Below are positions 1-6,283 of a stretch of 16,991 nucleotides of DNA, piece by piece. Source of the DNA: JBBQHM01 sp038323965 (GTDB taxonomy: Bacteria > Verrucomicrobiota > Verrucomicrobiia > Chthoniobacterales > UBA10450); contig JBBQHM010000043.1 of the NCBI GenBank assembly GCA_038323965.1, positions 1 to 16,991 of the forward strand, given 5' to 3'. The translations under genes and the position numbers were made by a program. The notes below the pieces were generated by a model, which worked only from the letters and a program-made list of their open reading frames with translations, was not told where the DNA came from and ran no database searches. Numbering within the stretch: the stretch's first letter is position 1; each line of letters starts with the position of its first letter.

Positions 1-46
1 AGCGACGGCGGACGAGAGCGCGCATCGCTCGGAGTGAAAGTGTGGA

Positions 47-105
47 AGTCATCTTAAAAGTGGAGCGCACAGCGGTCCGCCGTTCGCTCCATCGCATGGT
101 TAGAT
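47..105 (-). other. attC-like recombination site of an integron cassette
   Basis: Read on the minus strand, just after the stop of the cassette gene, the site starts with ATCTAAC (105-99), a perfect R'' box (RYYYAAC). Seven bases later comes TGGAGCG, then AA, a small hairpin CGGCGG-A-CCGCTG, then TG and CGCTCCA, the exact complement of TGGAGCG (the L''/L' arms). Seven bases after that, where the R' box should lie, stands GATGACT (53-47), only a 5/7 match to GTTRRRY and lacking the GTT. The total of about 59 bp is typical of short attC sites. The R'' box is the exact complement of the GTTAGAT at the other end of the cassette, as expected for a circularised cassette. The weak R' box suggests either that this is the last cassette or that the next junction has decayed. 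Confidence 0.65.
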
Positions 106-114
106 CTCATCGAT

Positions 115-459
115 TCAACTCCAAGGTTTTCCGCTGTACCACGACGGTTTTTCTGAATCTTCTCCCCAGAACTGCCAATCGTCGAGCGTGTCGATGAAGA
201 ATTGCCGGTCGTAACGCGTGTAGCTCTCCGAAAGCTGCGACGAGTAATAATCGTCGTCGGCAGGATGCTTCGTGAGGGATGAAGGCTCGTCTATGACTGA
301 AATGATCGTCCCGAGGCGACGACCAAAGTGATGAACAAAACCCAAGGTGTCGATCTGACGACCGCCACGCTCCACAGGGAACGGTGCCGTGAACTGAATC
401 CCGAGGTCTTTCGCTGCCTCGCGCCATGCTGCGACAACTTTGGCTTCAACTTGGGTCAC
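115..459 (-). CDS. Integron cassette gene, hypothetical protein (114 aa)
   Basis: A 114-residue soluble protein with a GTG start (459-457) lying 13 bases inside the GTTAGAT cassette boundary; no convincing Shine-Dalgarno is seen, which is common for cassette genes. It is transcribed away from intI, as cassette genes normally are. No signal peptide or membrane segment is visible. The middle has a hydrophobic strand (GTIISVIDEPSS) and the C-terminal third is acidic and rich in aromatic residues, with a DTLDDWQFWGE stretch and a conserved-looking WYSGKPWS end. The tail resembles uncharacterised cassette proteins I have seen, but I cannot name a family or function. Local base composition is visibly less G+C-rich than intI and putA, consistent with a foreign cassette. 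The gene is intact and fills nearly the whole cassette. Confidence 0.7.
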   Translation of the reverse strand: MTQVEAKVVAAWREAAKDLGIQFTAPFPVERGGRQIDTLGFVHHFGRRLGTIISVIDEPSSLTKHPADDDYYSSQLSESYTRYDRQFFIDTLDDWQFWGEDSEKPSWYSGKPWS

Positions 460-472
460 GGCGCCAGATGGG

Positions 473-550
473 ATCTAACAGGTAATATACGAAACAGAGG
501 TTCGTCTATTTCTGTTGCTTGCCTCGTAGAGTTTCGGGTAAAGCGAATGC
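473..550 (-). other. attI-like region with first cassette junction
   Basis: Between the intI start codon (551) and the cassette gene lies a 71-bp spacer ending, on the minus strand, in GTTAGAT (479-473), a perfect GTTRRRY core. This is the position of the attI crossover point in ordinary integrons, next to the 5' end of a divergently oriented intI. Just upstream of the core, on the cassette-coding strand, stands TATATT (489-484), a possible -10 for a cassette promoter, but no good -35 is spaced from it. The spacer is A+T-richer than the flanks. Confidence 0.6.
493..516. promoter_or_regulatory. Dyad AACAGA-N12-TCTGTT in the attI spacer
   Basis: Perfect 6-bp inverted repeat (493-498 and 511-516) separated by 12 bases, in the spacer between intI and the first cassette. 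It could be an integrase-binding or operator site. It is the reverse of the E. coli LexA arrangement (CTGT...ACAG), so it does not support SOS control by itself. A 6-bp dyad could also arise by chance. Confidence 0.3.
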
Positions 551-1579
551 ATGCCGTCAAGTTTGCCCGATCAAAGCGAAGGTGCCAAGCCAAAGTTTCT
601 GGAGCAGGTCCGCACCATCTTGCGCACCCGGCATTACAGTCTGCGCACCGAGGAGGCGTATCTCGGATGGATGCGGCGGTTTATCCTTTTCCACGGTAAA
701 CGCCATCCGCGCGAAATGGGAGAGGCCGAGGTGGCGACTTTCCTAAATGATCTGGCGGGGCCGCGCGGGGTGGCGGCAGCGACCCAAAACCAGGCGCTCA
801 ACGCTTTGCTTTTTCTTTTTGACGTGGTTTTAGAGCGCAAGCTCGGGGTGATCGAGGGGCTGCGGCGGGTGCAGCGGCCCCCGAAGCTGCCAGTGGTCTT
901 GGCCCGGGAAGAGGTGCAATCGGTGCTGCGGGAGTTGCGGGGTCAATATCGATTGATGGGGGAATTACTCTACGGCAGCGGGTTGCGCCTGCTCGAGTGT
1001 CTGCGTCTCCGGGTGAAAGACGTGGATTTCCGTTATCTCCAGATCACGCTGCGGCATGCGAAAGGCGGGAAGGATCGGGTAACGATGTTGCCGGTGGCGG
1101 TGGTCCCTGCGCTGCGCGCGCACTTGGCGCAGGTGCAGACGGCGCATGCGCGTGAGCTGGCGGCGGGCGGGGGAACGGTTTGGCTGCCGGAGGCATACGG
1201 GCGCAAACATCCCGGGGCGGCGCGGGATTGGGCGTGGCAATGGGTCTTTCCGGCAGAGCGGCGTTCCTTGGACCCGCGGCAAACGGCGGGCGCGGGCGAG
1301 CCGTCCGTGCATCGTCATCATGTGGGCGAAAAGAATCTCCAGAACGCAGTGAAAGTGGCGGTGGGGAAAGCACGAATCGCCAAGGCCGCGAGCTGCCACA
1401 CGTTGCGGCATAGCTTTGCGACGCATCTGCTGGAGAATGGCTATGATATTCGCACAGTGCAGGAGTTACTGGGTCACAAGGATGTGAGCACTACGATGAT
1501 TTACACGCATGTCCTTAATAAGCCGGGCCTGGGCGTGCGTAGTCCGCTGGATAACGCGGTGGCGAGTGAGCCGCGGTAA
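551..1579 (+). CDS. intI: Integron integrase (tyrosine recombinase)
   Basis: A 342-residue tyrosine recombinase, close to the roughly 337 residues of IntI1. It would catalyse attI x attC recombination to insert and remove cassettes. The N-terminal SAM-like DNA-binding domain spans about 12-105. The catalytic domain holds Arg146 (GSGLR), Lys171/174 (KGGK), His283 and Arg286 (CHTLRH), His309 (LLGH) and the nucleophile Tyr318 (MIYTH). Residues about 211-257 (WLPEAYGRKHPGA onward, ending VHRHH) are the extra segment that separates integron integrases from XerC/D and helps grip the folded attC. The C-terminal GVRSPLD is also typical. All catalytic residues are present and the frame is open, so it is probably active. 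The ATG at 551 gives the expected N-terminus; no strong ribosome binding site precedes it. A divergent cassette with its att sites lies upstream. Confidence 0.95.
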   Translation: MPSSLPDQSEGAKPKFLEQVRTILRTRHYSLRTEEAYLGWMRRFILFHGKRHPREMGEAEVATFLNDLAGPRGVAAATQNQALNALLFLFDVVLERKLGVIEGLRRVQRPPKLPVVLAREEVQSVLRELRGQYRLMGELLYGSGLRLLECLRLRVKDVDFRYLQITLRHAKGGKDRVTMLPVAVVPALRAHLAQVQTAHARELAAGGGTVWLPEAYGRKHPGAARDWAWQWVFPAERRSLDPRQTAGAGEPSVHRHHVGEKNLQNAVKVAVGKARIAKAASCHTLRHSFATHLLENGYDIRTVQELLGHKDVSTTMIYTHVLNKPGLGVRSPLDNAVASEPR

Positions 1580-1580
1580 A

Positions 1581-1596
1581 TCATCGTCGGCGATGA
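1581..1596 (+). terminator. Short hairpin just after intI
   Basis: TCATCG-TCGG-CGATGA, a perfect 6-bp stem with a 4-base loop starting one base after the intI stop codon. It is followed by a loosely T-rich stretch (ttgatttgcttct) rather than a clean T-tract. This is a weak candidate terminator for intI. Confidence 0.3.
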
Positions 1597-1649
1597 AGTA
1601 TTGATTTGCTTCTCCCGAAGCTCGCTCAATTTCGAAAGGCTAAGCTGGG

Positions 1650-1672
1650 AGCCGCGGTCGCCGACCGCGGCT
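1650..1672. repeat. Perfect 10-bp palindrome at the intI/putA convergent junction
   Basis: AGCCGCGGTC-GCC-GACCGCGGCT. Arms 1650-1659 and 1663-1672 are perfectly complementary with a 3-base loop, and the right arm overlaps the putA stop codon (TAG, 1673-1671). No T-tract follows on either strand, so it is not a textbook intrinsic terminator. It may stop or stabilise converging transcripts, or be one copy of a dispersed palindromic repeat of the genome. A related GAGCCGCGGT occurs at the end of intI (1568-1577). Confidence 0.6.
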
Positions 1673-4600
1673 ATAGGGTTTTGGTGCCGAACTCGGGGCG
1701 GAACTGCGGTGTGGAGTCGGGGGCGAAGCCGTGGCGCATGATGTTTTCGGTGACGACGCGGGGAAGCAGGAATTGCAGGAGGTAATCGACGCCGCCGGCC
1801 TTGGTGCCGCCGCCACTCATCTTGAATCCGCCGAAGGGATGACGGCCGACGACGGCGCCGGTGCAGGAGCGGTTGATGTAAACGTTGCCGGCTTCGAGCT
1901 CAGCCTTGACGCGCTCGATATTCGCCGGGCTGCGCGAAAAGAATCCGGCGGTGAGCGCGTATTCGGTGTTGTTCGCAATCTCGATGGCGTGAGTGAGATC
2001 GCGCGCCTTGAGCACGCTCAGGACCGGGCCGAAAATCTCGGACTGCGCGAGCGAAGACTCCGGTTTGACGTCGGTAAAAATGGTGGGCGGAATGAAGTAG
2101 CCCTGCGGGGGAACGTTGCTGCCTTGGAAAGCGAGGGTGGCCTGCGATTTCCCTGCAGCGATGGTCTGCTGAATTCTGCGGTAGGCCTCTTCGTCGATGA
2201 CGGGTCCGACGGTGATGCCCGGTTCTTCCGGGTGGCCGACACGCAGGCTGGCCGCGGCGGAAATGAGCCGGGCGATGACGCGATCGTAATTTTCCGCAAG
2301 CACGATGAGACGCGAACAGGCCGAGCATTTCTGACCGGAATAACCGAAGGCGCTGTAGATGGTATCGACGACGGTCTCATCGAGGTCGGCATCGGAATCG
2401 ACGATGACCGGGTTTTTGCCGCCCATTTCGCAGACGACGCGTTTGAGTTCGCGCTGGCCGGGTTGAGTTCGGCCACCGGCTTCCCAGATTTTCAGGCCGA
2501 CGGCGCGCGAGCCGGTGAAGGCGATCAGGTCGACATCCTTGTGTGCGACGAGATGGGCGCCGACGACCGCGCCATCGCCGGTGAGCAGGTTGAGCACGCC
2601 GGCGGGGACGCCTGCTTCCTCGAACATTTCCATGAGGAGCGCGCCGCAAATGGCGGATTGCTCAGCCGGCTTCATGATGACGGTGTTACCGGTGACGAGC
2701 GCGGCGCTGACCATGCCGCAAAGGATCGCGATCGGGAAATTCCAGGGCGCGATGACGAAGGCGACGCCGCGCGGCCAGTAGTGCTGATAGCTTTCTTCGC
2801 CGGGGACGTGCTGGGTGAGTCTGGGGCGGCCGAGGATGCGCATTTGCTGCGCGTAAAAAAGGAGGAAATCGATCGCTTCGCGGATGTCGCCATCGGCTTC
2901 GGCCCAGGGTTTGCCGACTTCGTAAACTTCGAAGGCGCAAAGTTCGAAACGGCGGCGATCCATGATGGTCGCGACCCGCTCGAGCAACTGCGCGCGATGC
3001 TCGACGCTAACGCGGCACCAATGGTCGAATGCGTCGCGCGCGGCTTGGAGAGCGGCATCGGCGTGCGCGATCGTGCCTTCGGCGACGGAGCCGACGATTT
3101 CGTCCGGCGAGCTGGGGTTGACCGACGGCATGTATTTGTCGGTGGCGATTTTTCTGCCGTTGATGACGAGCGGATATTTTTGGCCGAAGCGAGCGCGGAC
3201 GTCGCGCAACGCGGCGCGCATTTTCAGCTGCGAATCTTCGTGCACGAAATCGACGAGCGGCGCGTTGGTGTAGGAATCGCCGGGTGGGGTTTCGCGATCC
3301 GCCGCGCCGTTGCGTGACTCCCCGGATGGGGGAGCGCACGCGCCTCGCGTGCCGTTTTTTGCGCCCTCGCGAAAAACATTTGTGGTTGACGCGTCGTCGT
3401 TCGACGAAGGTGTGCCCCGCGAGGCGCGTGACACTGCACGCGAGGGCGCGTGCGTTCCCCGGGCCGGGGAAGCGGTCACGAGTTCGCGCGGATCGCGCAG
3501 GAGTGCGGTGGCGGAGGCGTTATCGGAGAATTTCGCGCGCAGAAATCCTTCGTTAGAAGTATTCTCGAGCAGACGACGAACGAGATAGGCCATGCCCGGC
3601 AGCAGCTCGCCCACCGGCGAATATTCGCGAACGCGGTAGCCCATCTCGACCAGGGCGCGTTTAATCGGGCCGGCCATTCCGTAAAGCAGCTGAAATTCGA
3701 AGCGGCTTTTCGCGATGCCGAGATCATCCGCCAGCGCCATCGCGTGCGAGATGCTGCGCACATTGTGCGACCCGAAGGCAGCGGTCACGATATCTTCGTT
3801 CTCCAGCAGCACGCGGGTGCAACGCTCGAAGTTGGCGTCGCTTTCCGGTTTATCGAGCCAGACGGGAACGTCCCAGCCGTTCTGTCCGGATTTGATTTTC
3901 TCGTAGTCCCAATAAGCGCCCTTGACGAGACGCACGGTGAAGCGGGTGCCGCGTTTGCGACCCCACGCGATGAGATCGCGCAGATCGTTCTCGGCATCGC
4001 GCAGGTAGGCCTGGATCACGATGCCGGCGTGCGGCCAATCGCGGAATTCCGGCTCGGTAAAAAGTGCGGCGAAAAGATCGAGCGTCGCGTTTTTGTGCGC
4101 GTAACTCTCCATGTCGAAATTGATGAAAGCGCCGAGTTCCTTGGCGCGGCGTATGATCGGCCGGAGTTTCGGTGCGAGATGCGCGATGGCGTCCGCCGGA
4201 TCGGCGGAATTCATCTGCGAATAAAGCGCGGAGATTTTTACCGACAGGTTGACGACGGGAAACAATTCCGCGCCGGCCCCGAGCGGATCGCTCCAGCCGC
4301 GCGTCTGGTGCGCGAGATGCTCGAGCAACGCGGCCGCGCGCGCGACGTATTCGTCGGCTTCCTGCTCGCTGACGACGGCTTCGCCGAGCAGATCGACGGT
4401 GAACCCGATGCGTTGCTGGCGCTTTTTGCGCAGCGTCTTCATGACGTCTTCGGGATTGCGGCCGGCGATGAATTGCCGTGCCATGCCGGAGACGTTCCAG
4501 CGCATGAACGGGCCGGCGATGAAGGGGAAAATCTGTGAAAGCTGGATGGCCGGTTTTAAGAGCGGCGTGAAGCTATTCTCGATCCCACTGAGGTATTCAT

Positions 4601-4811
4601 CGAAATGCTGGACGATGTCGCGCGGCCGATCGATGGAGGCGAGGACGTCGACGAAGCGAAACATCTGCACCTTGAATTTCTCGTCGCGCATCGAGAGCGC
4701 CATCATGCGCTGATAAAATCCGGACTTGGTAAAGATGGATTCCGGGTAGCGATCGACGAGCTCGAAAATCTGCCCGCCGCGTCGCTCGACTTCCGGTTGT
4801 AGCGCGCTCAT
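1671..4811 (-). CDS. putA: Bifunctional proline dehydrogenase / L-glutamate gamma-semialdehyde (P5C) dehydrogenase
   Basis: A 1046-residue enzyme oxidising proline to P5C (FAD) and then to glutamate (NAD+). The proline dehydrogenase barrel covers about 60-440, with YLRDAEND (269-276), RLVKGAYWDYE (294-304), QLLYGMAG (374-381) and YLVRRLLEN (409-417). The aldehyde dehydrogenase part covers about 525-1020, with APWNFP (688-693), FTGSRAVG (765-772), general base Glu795 (CEMGGKN), nucleophile Cys829 (GQKCSACSR) and EIFGPVL (925-931). There is no ribbon-helix-helix repressor domain at the N-terminus, so unlike E. coli PutA it should not regulate its own transcription. Residues 445-500 are a Ser/Thr/Arg-rich low-complexity linker encoded by an inserted palindromic element. 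The start ATG has no Shine-Dalgarno, but a promoter sits directly before it. Both active sites look intact. Confidence 0.96.
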   Translation of the reverse strand: MSALQPEVERRGGQIFELVDRYPESIFTKSGFYQRMMALSMRDEKFKVQMFRFVDVLASIDRPRDIVQHFDEYLSGIENSFTPLLKPAIQLSQIFPFIAGPFMRWNVSGMARQFIAGRNPEDVMKTLRKKRQQRIGFTVDLLGEAVVSEQEADEYVARAAALLEHLAHQTRGWSDPLGAGAELFPVVNLSVKISALYSQMNSADPADAIAHLAPKLRPIIRRAKELGAFINFDMESYAHKNATLDLFAALFTEPEFRDWPHAGIVIQAYLRDAENDLRDLIAWGRKRGTRFTVRLVKGAYWDYEKIKSGQNGWDVPVWLDKPESDANFERCTRVLLENEDIVTAAFGSHNVRSISHAMALADDLGIAKSRFEFQLLYGMAGPIKRALVEMGYRVREYSPVGELLPGMAYLVRRLLENTSNEGFLRAKFSDNASATALLRDPRELVTASPARGTHAPSRAVSRASRGTPSSNDDASTTNVFREGAKNGTRGACAPPSGESRNGAADRETPPGDSYTNAPLVDFVHEDSQLKMRAALRDVRARFGQKYPLVINGRKIATDKYMPSVNPSSPDEIVGSVAEGTIAHADAALQAARDAFDHWCRVSVEHRAQLLERVATIMDRRRFELCAFEVYEVGKPWAEADGDIREAIDFLLFYAQQMRILGRPRLTQHVPGEESYQHYWPRGVAFVIAPWNFPIAILCGMVSAALVTGNTVIMKPAEQSAICGALLMEMFEEAGVPAGVLNLLTGDGAVVGAHLVAHKDVDLIAFTGSRAVGLKIWEAGGRTQPGQRELKRVVCEMGGKNPVIVDSDADLDETVVDTIYSAFGYSGQKCSACSRLIVLAENYDRVIARLISAAASLRVGHPEEPGITVGPVIDEEAYRRIQQTIAAGKSQATLAFQGSNVPPQGYFIPPTIFTDVKPESSLAQSEIFGPVLSVLKARDLTHAIEIANNTEYALTAGFFSRSPANIERVKAELEAGNVYINRSCTGAVVGRHPFGGFKMSGGGTKAGGVDYLLQFLLPRVVTENIMRHGFAPDSTPQFRPEFGTKTL
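3313..3480. repeat. In-frame palindromic (MITE-like) element inside putA
   Basis: About 168 bp bounded by imperfect terminal inverted repeats. The outer ends are CGTGAC (3313-3318) and its complement (3475-3480). Inward, 3328-3352 pairs with 3436-3460 over about 25 bases, allowing one gap and few mismatches (core CGCACGCGCC then TCGCGTGC). The interior has two more hairpins: a T6/A5 stem around GCGCCCTCGCG (3355-3376) and TCGTCG-TT-CGACGA (3394-3407). The length is 56 codons, so the putA frame is kept and there is no stop. It encodes residues 445-500, between the two catalytic domains. The composition resembles non-autonomous palindromic repeats I associate with verrucomicrobial genomes; no second copy is in this window, so dispersal is not shown here. 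Confidence 0.7.
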
Positions 4812-4816
4812 GCGCG

Positions 4817-4845
4817 ATTGTAAGGCGGCGATTCCAATTCGGCAA
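4817..4845 (-). promoter_or_regulatory. Sigma70-like promoter for putA, leaderless geometry
   Basis: On the minus strand, TTGCCG (4845-4840) and TACAAT (4822-4817) are separated by exactly 17 bases. The A of the putA ATG (4811) is the sixth base after the -10 hexamer, so transcription would begin at or next to the start codon. The -35 matches 4/6 and the -10 matches 5/6 of the consensus. Confidence 0.45.
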
Positions 4846-4952
4846 AGCGGGCAGGGAACCGGGACTGGCTGTTGCGACAGAAGCGTGGAAACAAAAGGCT
4901 ACGCTCAAGCGCGGGTGCAATTGCGAATCAAATTTCGGAACCACACCTACCC

Positions 4953-5069
4953 ATGAAATTAACCAACAAAATCAAAGAAGCCGGCGCGCTCGGTTACATG
5001 CTGCTCTGGCTACTTGGCATCCCAATTCCTGTTCTGCTTGTTATCTTCCTGCTGCGGGGCTGTTCGTAG
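4953..5069 (+). CDS. 38-residue single-pass membrane peptide
   Basis: A short gene starting at ATG 4953. It encodes a basic N-terminus (MKLTNKIKEAG), one hydrophobic segment from about residue 11 to 34 (GYMLLWLLGIPIPVLLVIFL) and a short RGCS tail. The Ile-Pro-Ile-Pro kink in the middle of the membrane span and the ending LLRGC are features I recall from small conserved proteins in Verrucomicrobia and other bacteria, but no function is known to me. A longer reading from 4872 exists, but its extra 27 residues look non-coding. It stands alone: putA diverges upstream and a strong terminator follows 25 bases after its stop. A free Cys near the C-terminus is notable in so small a protein. Confidence 0.7.
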   Translation: MKLTNKIKEAGALGYMLLWLLGIPIPVLLVIFLLRGCS

Positions 5070-5094
5070 GCAAAAAGGCAGGCAGTGAGTTGAC

Positions 5095-5142
5095 ACGCCT
5101 GGCGGCGCGCTGATTTCAGCCGTTCGCCAGGCGTTTTCTTTT
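5095..5142 (+). terminator. Strong rho-independent terminator after the small membrane peptide
   Basis: ACGCCTGGCG (5095-5104) pairs perfectly with CGCCAGGCGT (5125-5134), followed by TTTTCTTTT (5134-5142). The 20-base loop contains a second perfect hairpin, GCTGA-TT-TCAGC, so the structure is nested. It makes the 38-residue gene a monocistronic unit. Confidence 0.85.
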
Positions 5143-5185
5143 GTGGCGTTGCCCGGCGACGGAAAGTCGGTTAACGGAAACGGCG

Positions 5186-6232
5186 ATGACGCACGAACAT
5201 CGTTACGATTTTGCGAGCGATAACACGGCCGGGATTTGTCCCGAGGCGCTCGCGGCACTGCAGAGTGCGAATGGCGGGGAAGCGTCATCCTACGGCGAGG
5301 ATGAGTGGACGAAGCGGCTTGGCGGCAAGGTGGGCGAGATTTTCGAGACGGATTGCGATGCCTATCTGGTTTTTAACGGGACGGCGGCGAACGCGCTGGC
5401 GCTGGCGCAGCTCTGCCAGCCTTTTCACAGCGTGATCTGTCACGAGCATGCGCACATCGATAACGACGAATGCGGTGCGTGCGAATCGTTCACGCGCGGC
5501 TCTAAGCTATTGCCGACACGCGGCGCGAACGGGAAGATCGACCTGCGCGAAGTAGAAGCGGTGCTGGCGCGGCAGCGCGAACTGCATTCTCACAAACCGC
5601 GCGTGCTCAGCATCACGAACGCGACGGAACTGGGAACCGTCTACACGCCGGGCGAGGTGGGCAAACTCAGCGAGTTTGCCAAAGCGCGGTCCCTCTTCCT
5701 CCACATGGACGGGGCGCGTTTTGCGAACGCCGTCGCGTCGCTCGGTTGCGCGCCGCGGGAGATTTCATGGAAGTCGGGCGTGGATGTTCTTTGCTTTGGC
5801 GGAACAAAAAATGGACTGGCCGCCGGCGAGCTCGTCATTTTCTTCGATCGTGAATTGTCGCGCGAGTTCGACTACCGGGTGAAACAGAGTGCGCAGCTCG
5901 CGTCGAAAATGCGTTACCTCGCGGCCCCGTGGCTGGCGCTATTAACAAATGAGGTGTGGCTGCGGAATGCGCGGCATGCGAACGCGATGGCCGCGAAGCT
6001 GGAGAAGGGACTTCGCGAACTCGGTTGCGCGGTCGCGATCGAGCGCGAAGCGAGCGCTCTATTTATAAAGCTGCAGGATTCTGCGGTCGCGAAATTGCAG
6101 GAACGCGGCTGGCATTTTTACAAATTCATCGAGCCAGACGTCTACCGCTTAATGTGTTCGTGGGCGGCGACGGGAGATGCCGTGCAGCAATTTTTGTCCG
6201 ATGCGAAGGGGATTTTGCGTGGAAGTGAGTAG
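5186..6232 (+). CDS. Low-specificity L-threonine aldolase family protein (PLP-dependent)
   Basis: A 348-residue fold-type I PLP enzyme of the beta-eliminating lyase family. The expected reaction is cleavage of L-threonine or L-allo-threonine to glycine and acetaldehyde in the cytoplasm. Visible motifs from ATG 5186: FASDNTAG near residue 9, the Glu-Ala-Ser-Ser-Tyr-Gly region, FNGTAANALAL for phosphate binding, CHEHAHID with the ring-stacking His, LHMDGARFANA (Asp175 to pyridine N) and CFGGTKNG with the Schiff-base Lys208. Length is normal. An upstream in-frame ATG at 5141 lies inside the preceding terminator's T-tract, so the later start is chosen. Related enzymes act on phenylserine or other beta-hydroxy amino acids, so the exact substrate is open. 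A separate promoter for the next gene begins 20 bases downstream. Confidence 0.9.
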   Translation: MTHEHRYDFASDNTAGICPEALAALQSANGGEASSYGEDEWTKRLGGKVGEIFETDCDAYLVFNGTAANALALAQLCQPFHSVICHEHAHIDNDECGACESFTRGSKLLPTRGANGKIDLREVEAVLARQRELHSHKPRVLSITNATELGTVYTPGEVGKLSEFAKARSLFLHMDGARFANAVASLGCAPREISWKSGVDVLCFGGTKNGLAAGELVIFFDRELSREFDYRVKQSAQLASKMRYLAAPWLALLTNEVWLRNARHANAMAAKLEKGLRELGCAVAIEREASALFIKLQDSAVAKLQERGWHFYKFIEPDVYRLMCSWAATGDAVQQFLSDAKGILRGSE

Positions 6233-6252
6233 TCGAGGCGCTCGTACTAAAG

Positions 6253-6281
6253 TTGCTTTGTGATGAGTCGTTCTGTATAAC
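6253..6281 (+). promoter_or_regulatory. Sigma70-like promoter before the lipoprotein gene
   Basis: TTGCTT (6253-6258), a 17-base spacer and TATAAC (6276-6281). The expected start of transcription (about 6287-6289) falls after the first possible ATG (6284) and one to three bases before the second in-frame ATG (6290). This favours the second ATG and an almost leaderless message. Confidence 0.5.
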
Positions 6282-6283
6282 GC

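Noticed and set aside
1..25. Possible start of a second cassette gene (ATG at 25-23, minus strand)
   Set aside because: Only eight codons are visible before the window edge, and the preceding R' box is poor. Too little to call.
493..516. SOS (LexA) box controlling intI
   Set aside because: The dyad there reads ACAG...CTGT, the reverse order of the E. coli-type LexA box, and the LexA motif of this lineage is not known to me. Kept only as a dyad.
1568..1658. Direct repeat GAGCCGCGGT (1568-1577 and 1649-1658) as integration or target-site duplication
   Set aside because: It is only ten GC-rich bases long; the first copy is part of the intI 3' codons and the second is an arm of the palindrome, so coincidence is likely.
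1731..4538. Two long plus-strand open frames (528 and 362 codons) opposite putA
   Set aside because: They mirror the putA codons in a GC-rich gene, have no domain or start signal, and putA itself has both complete active sites. Antisense shadow frames.
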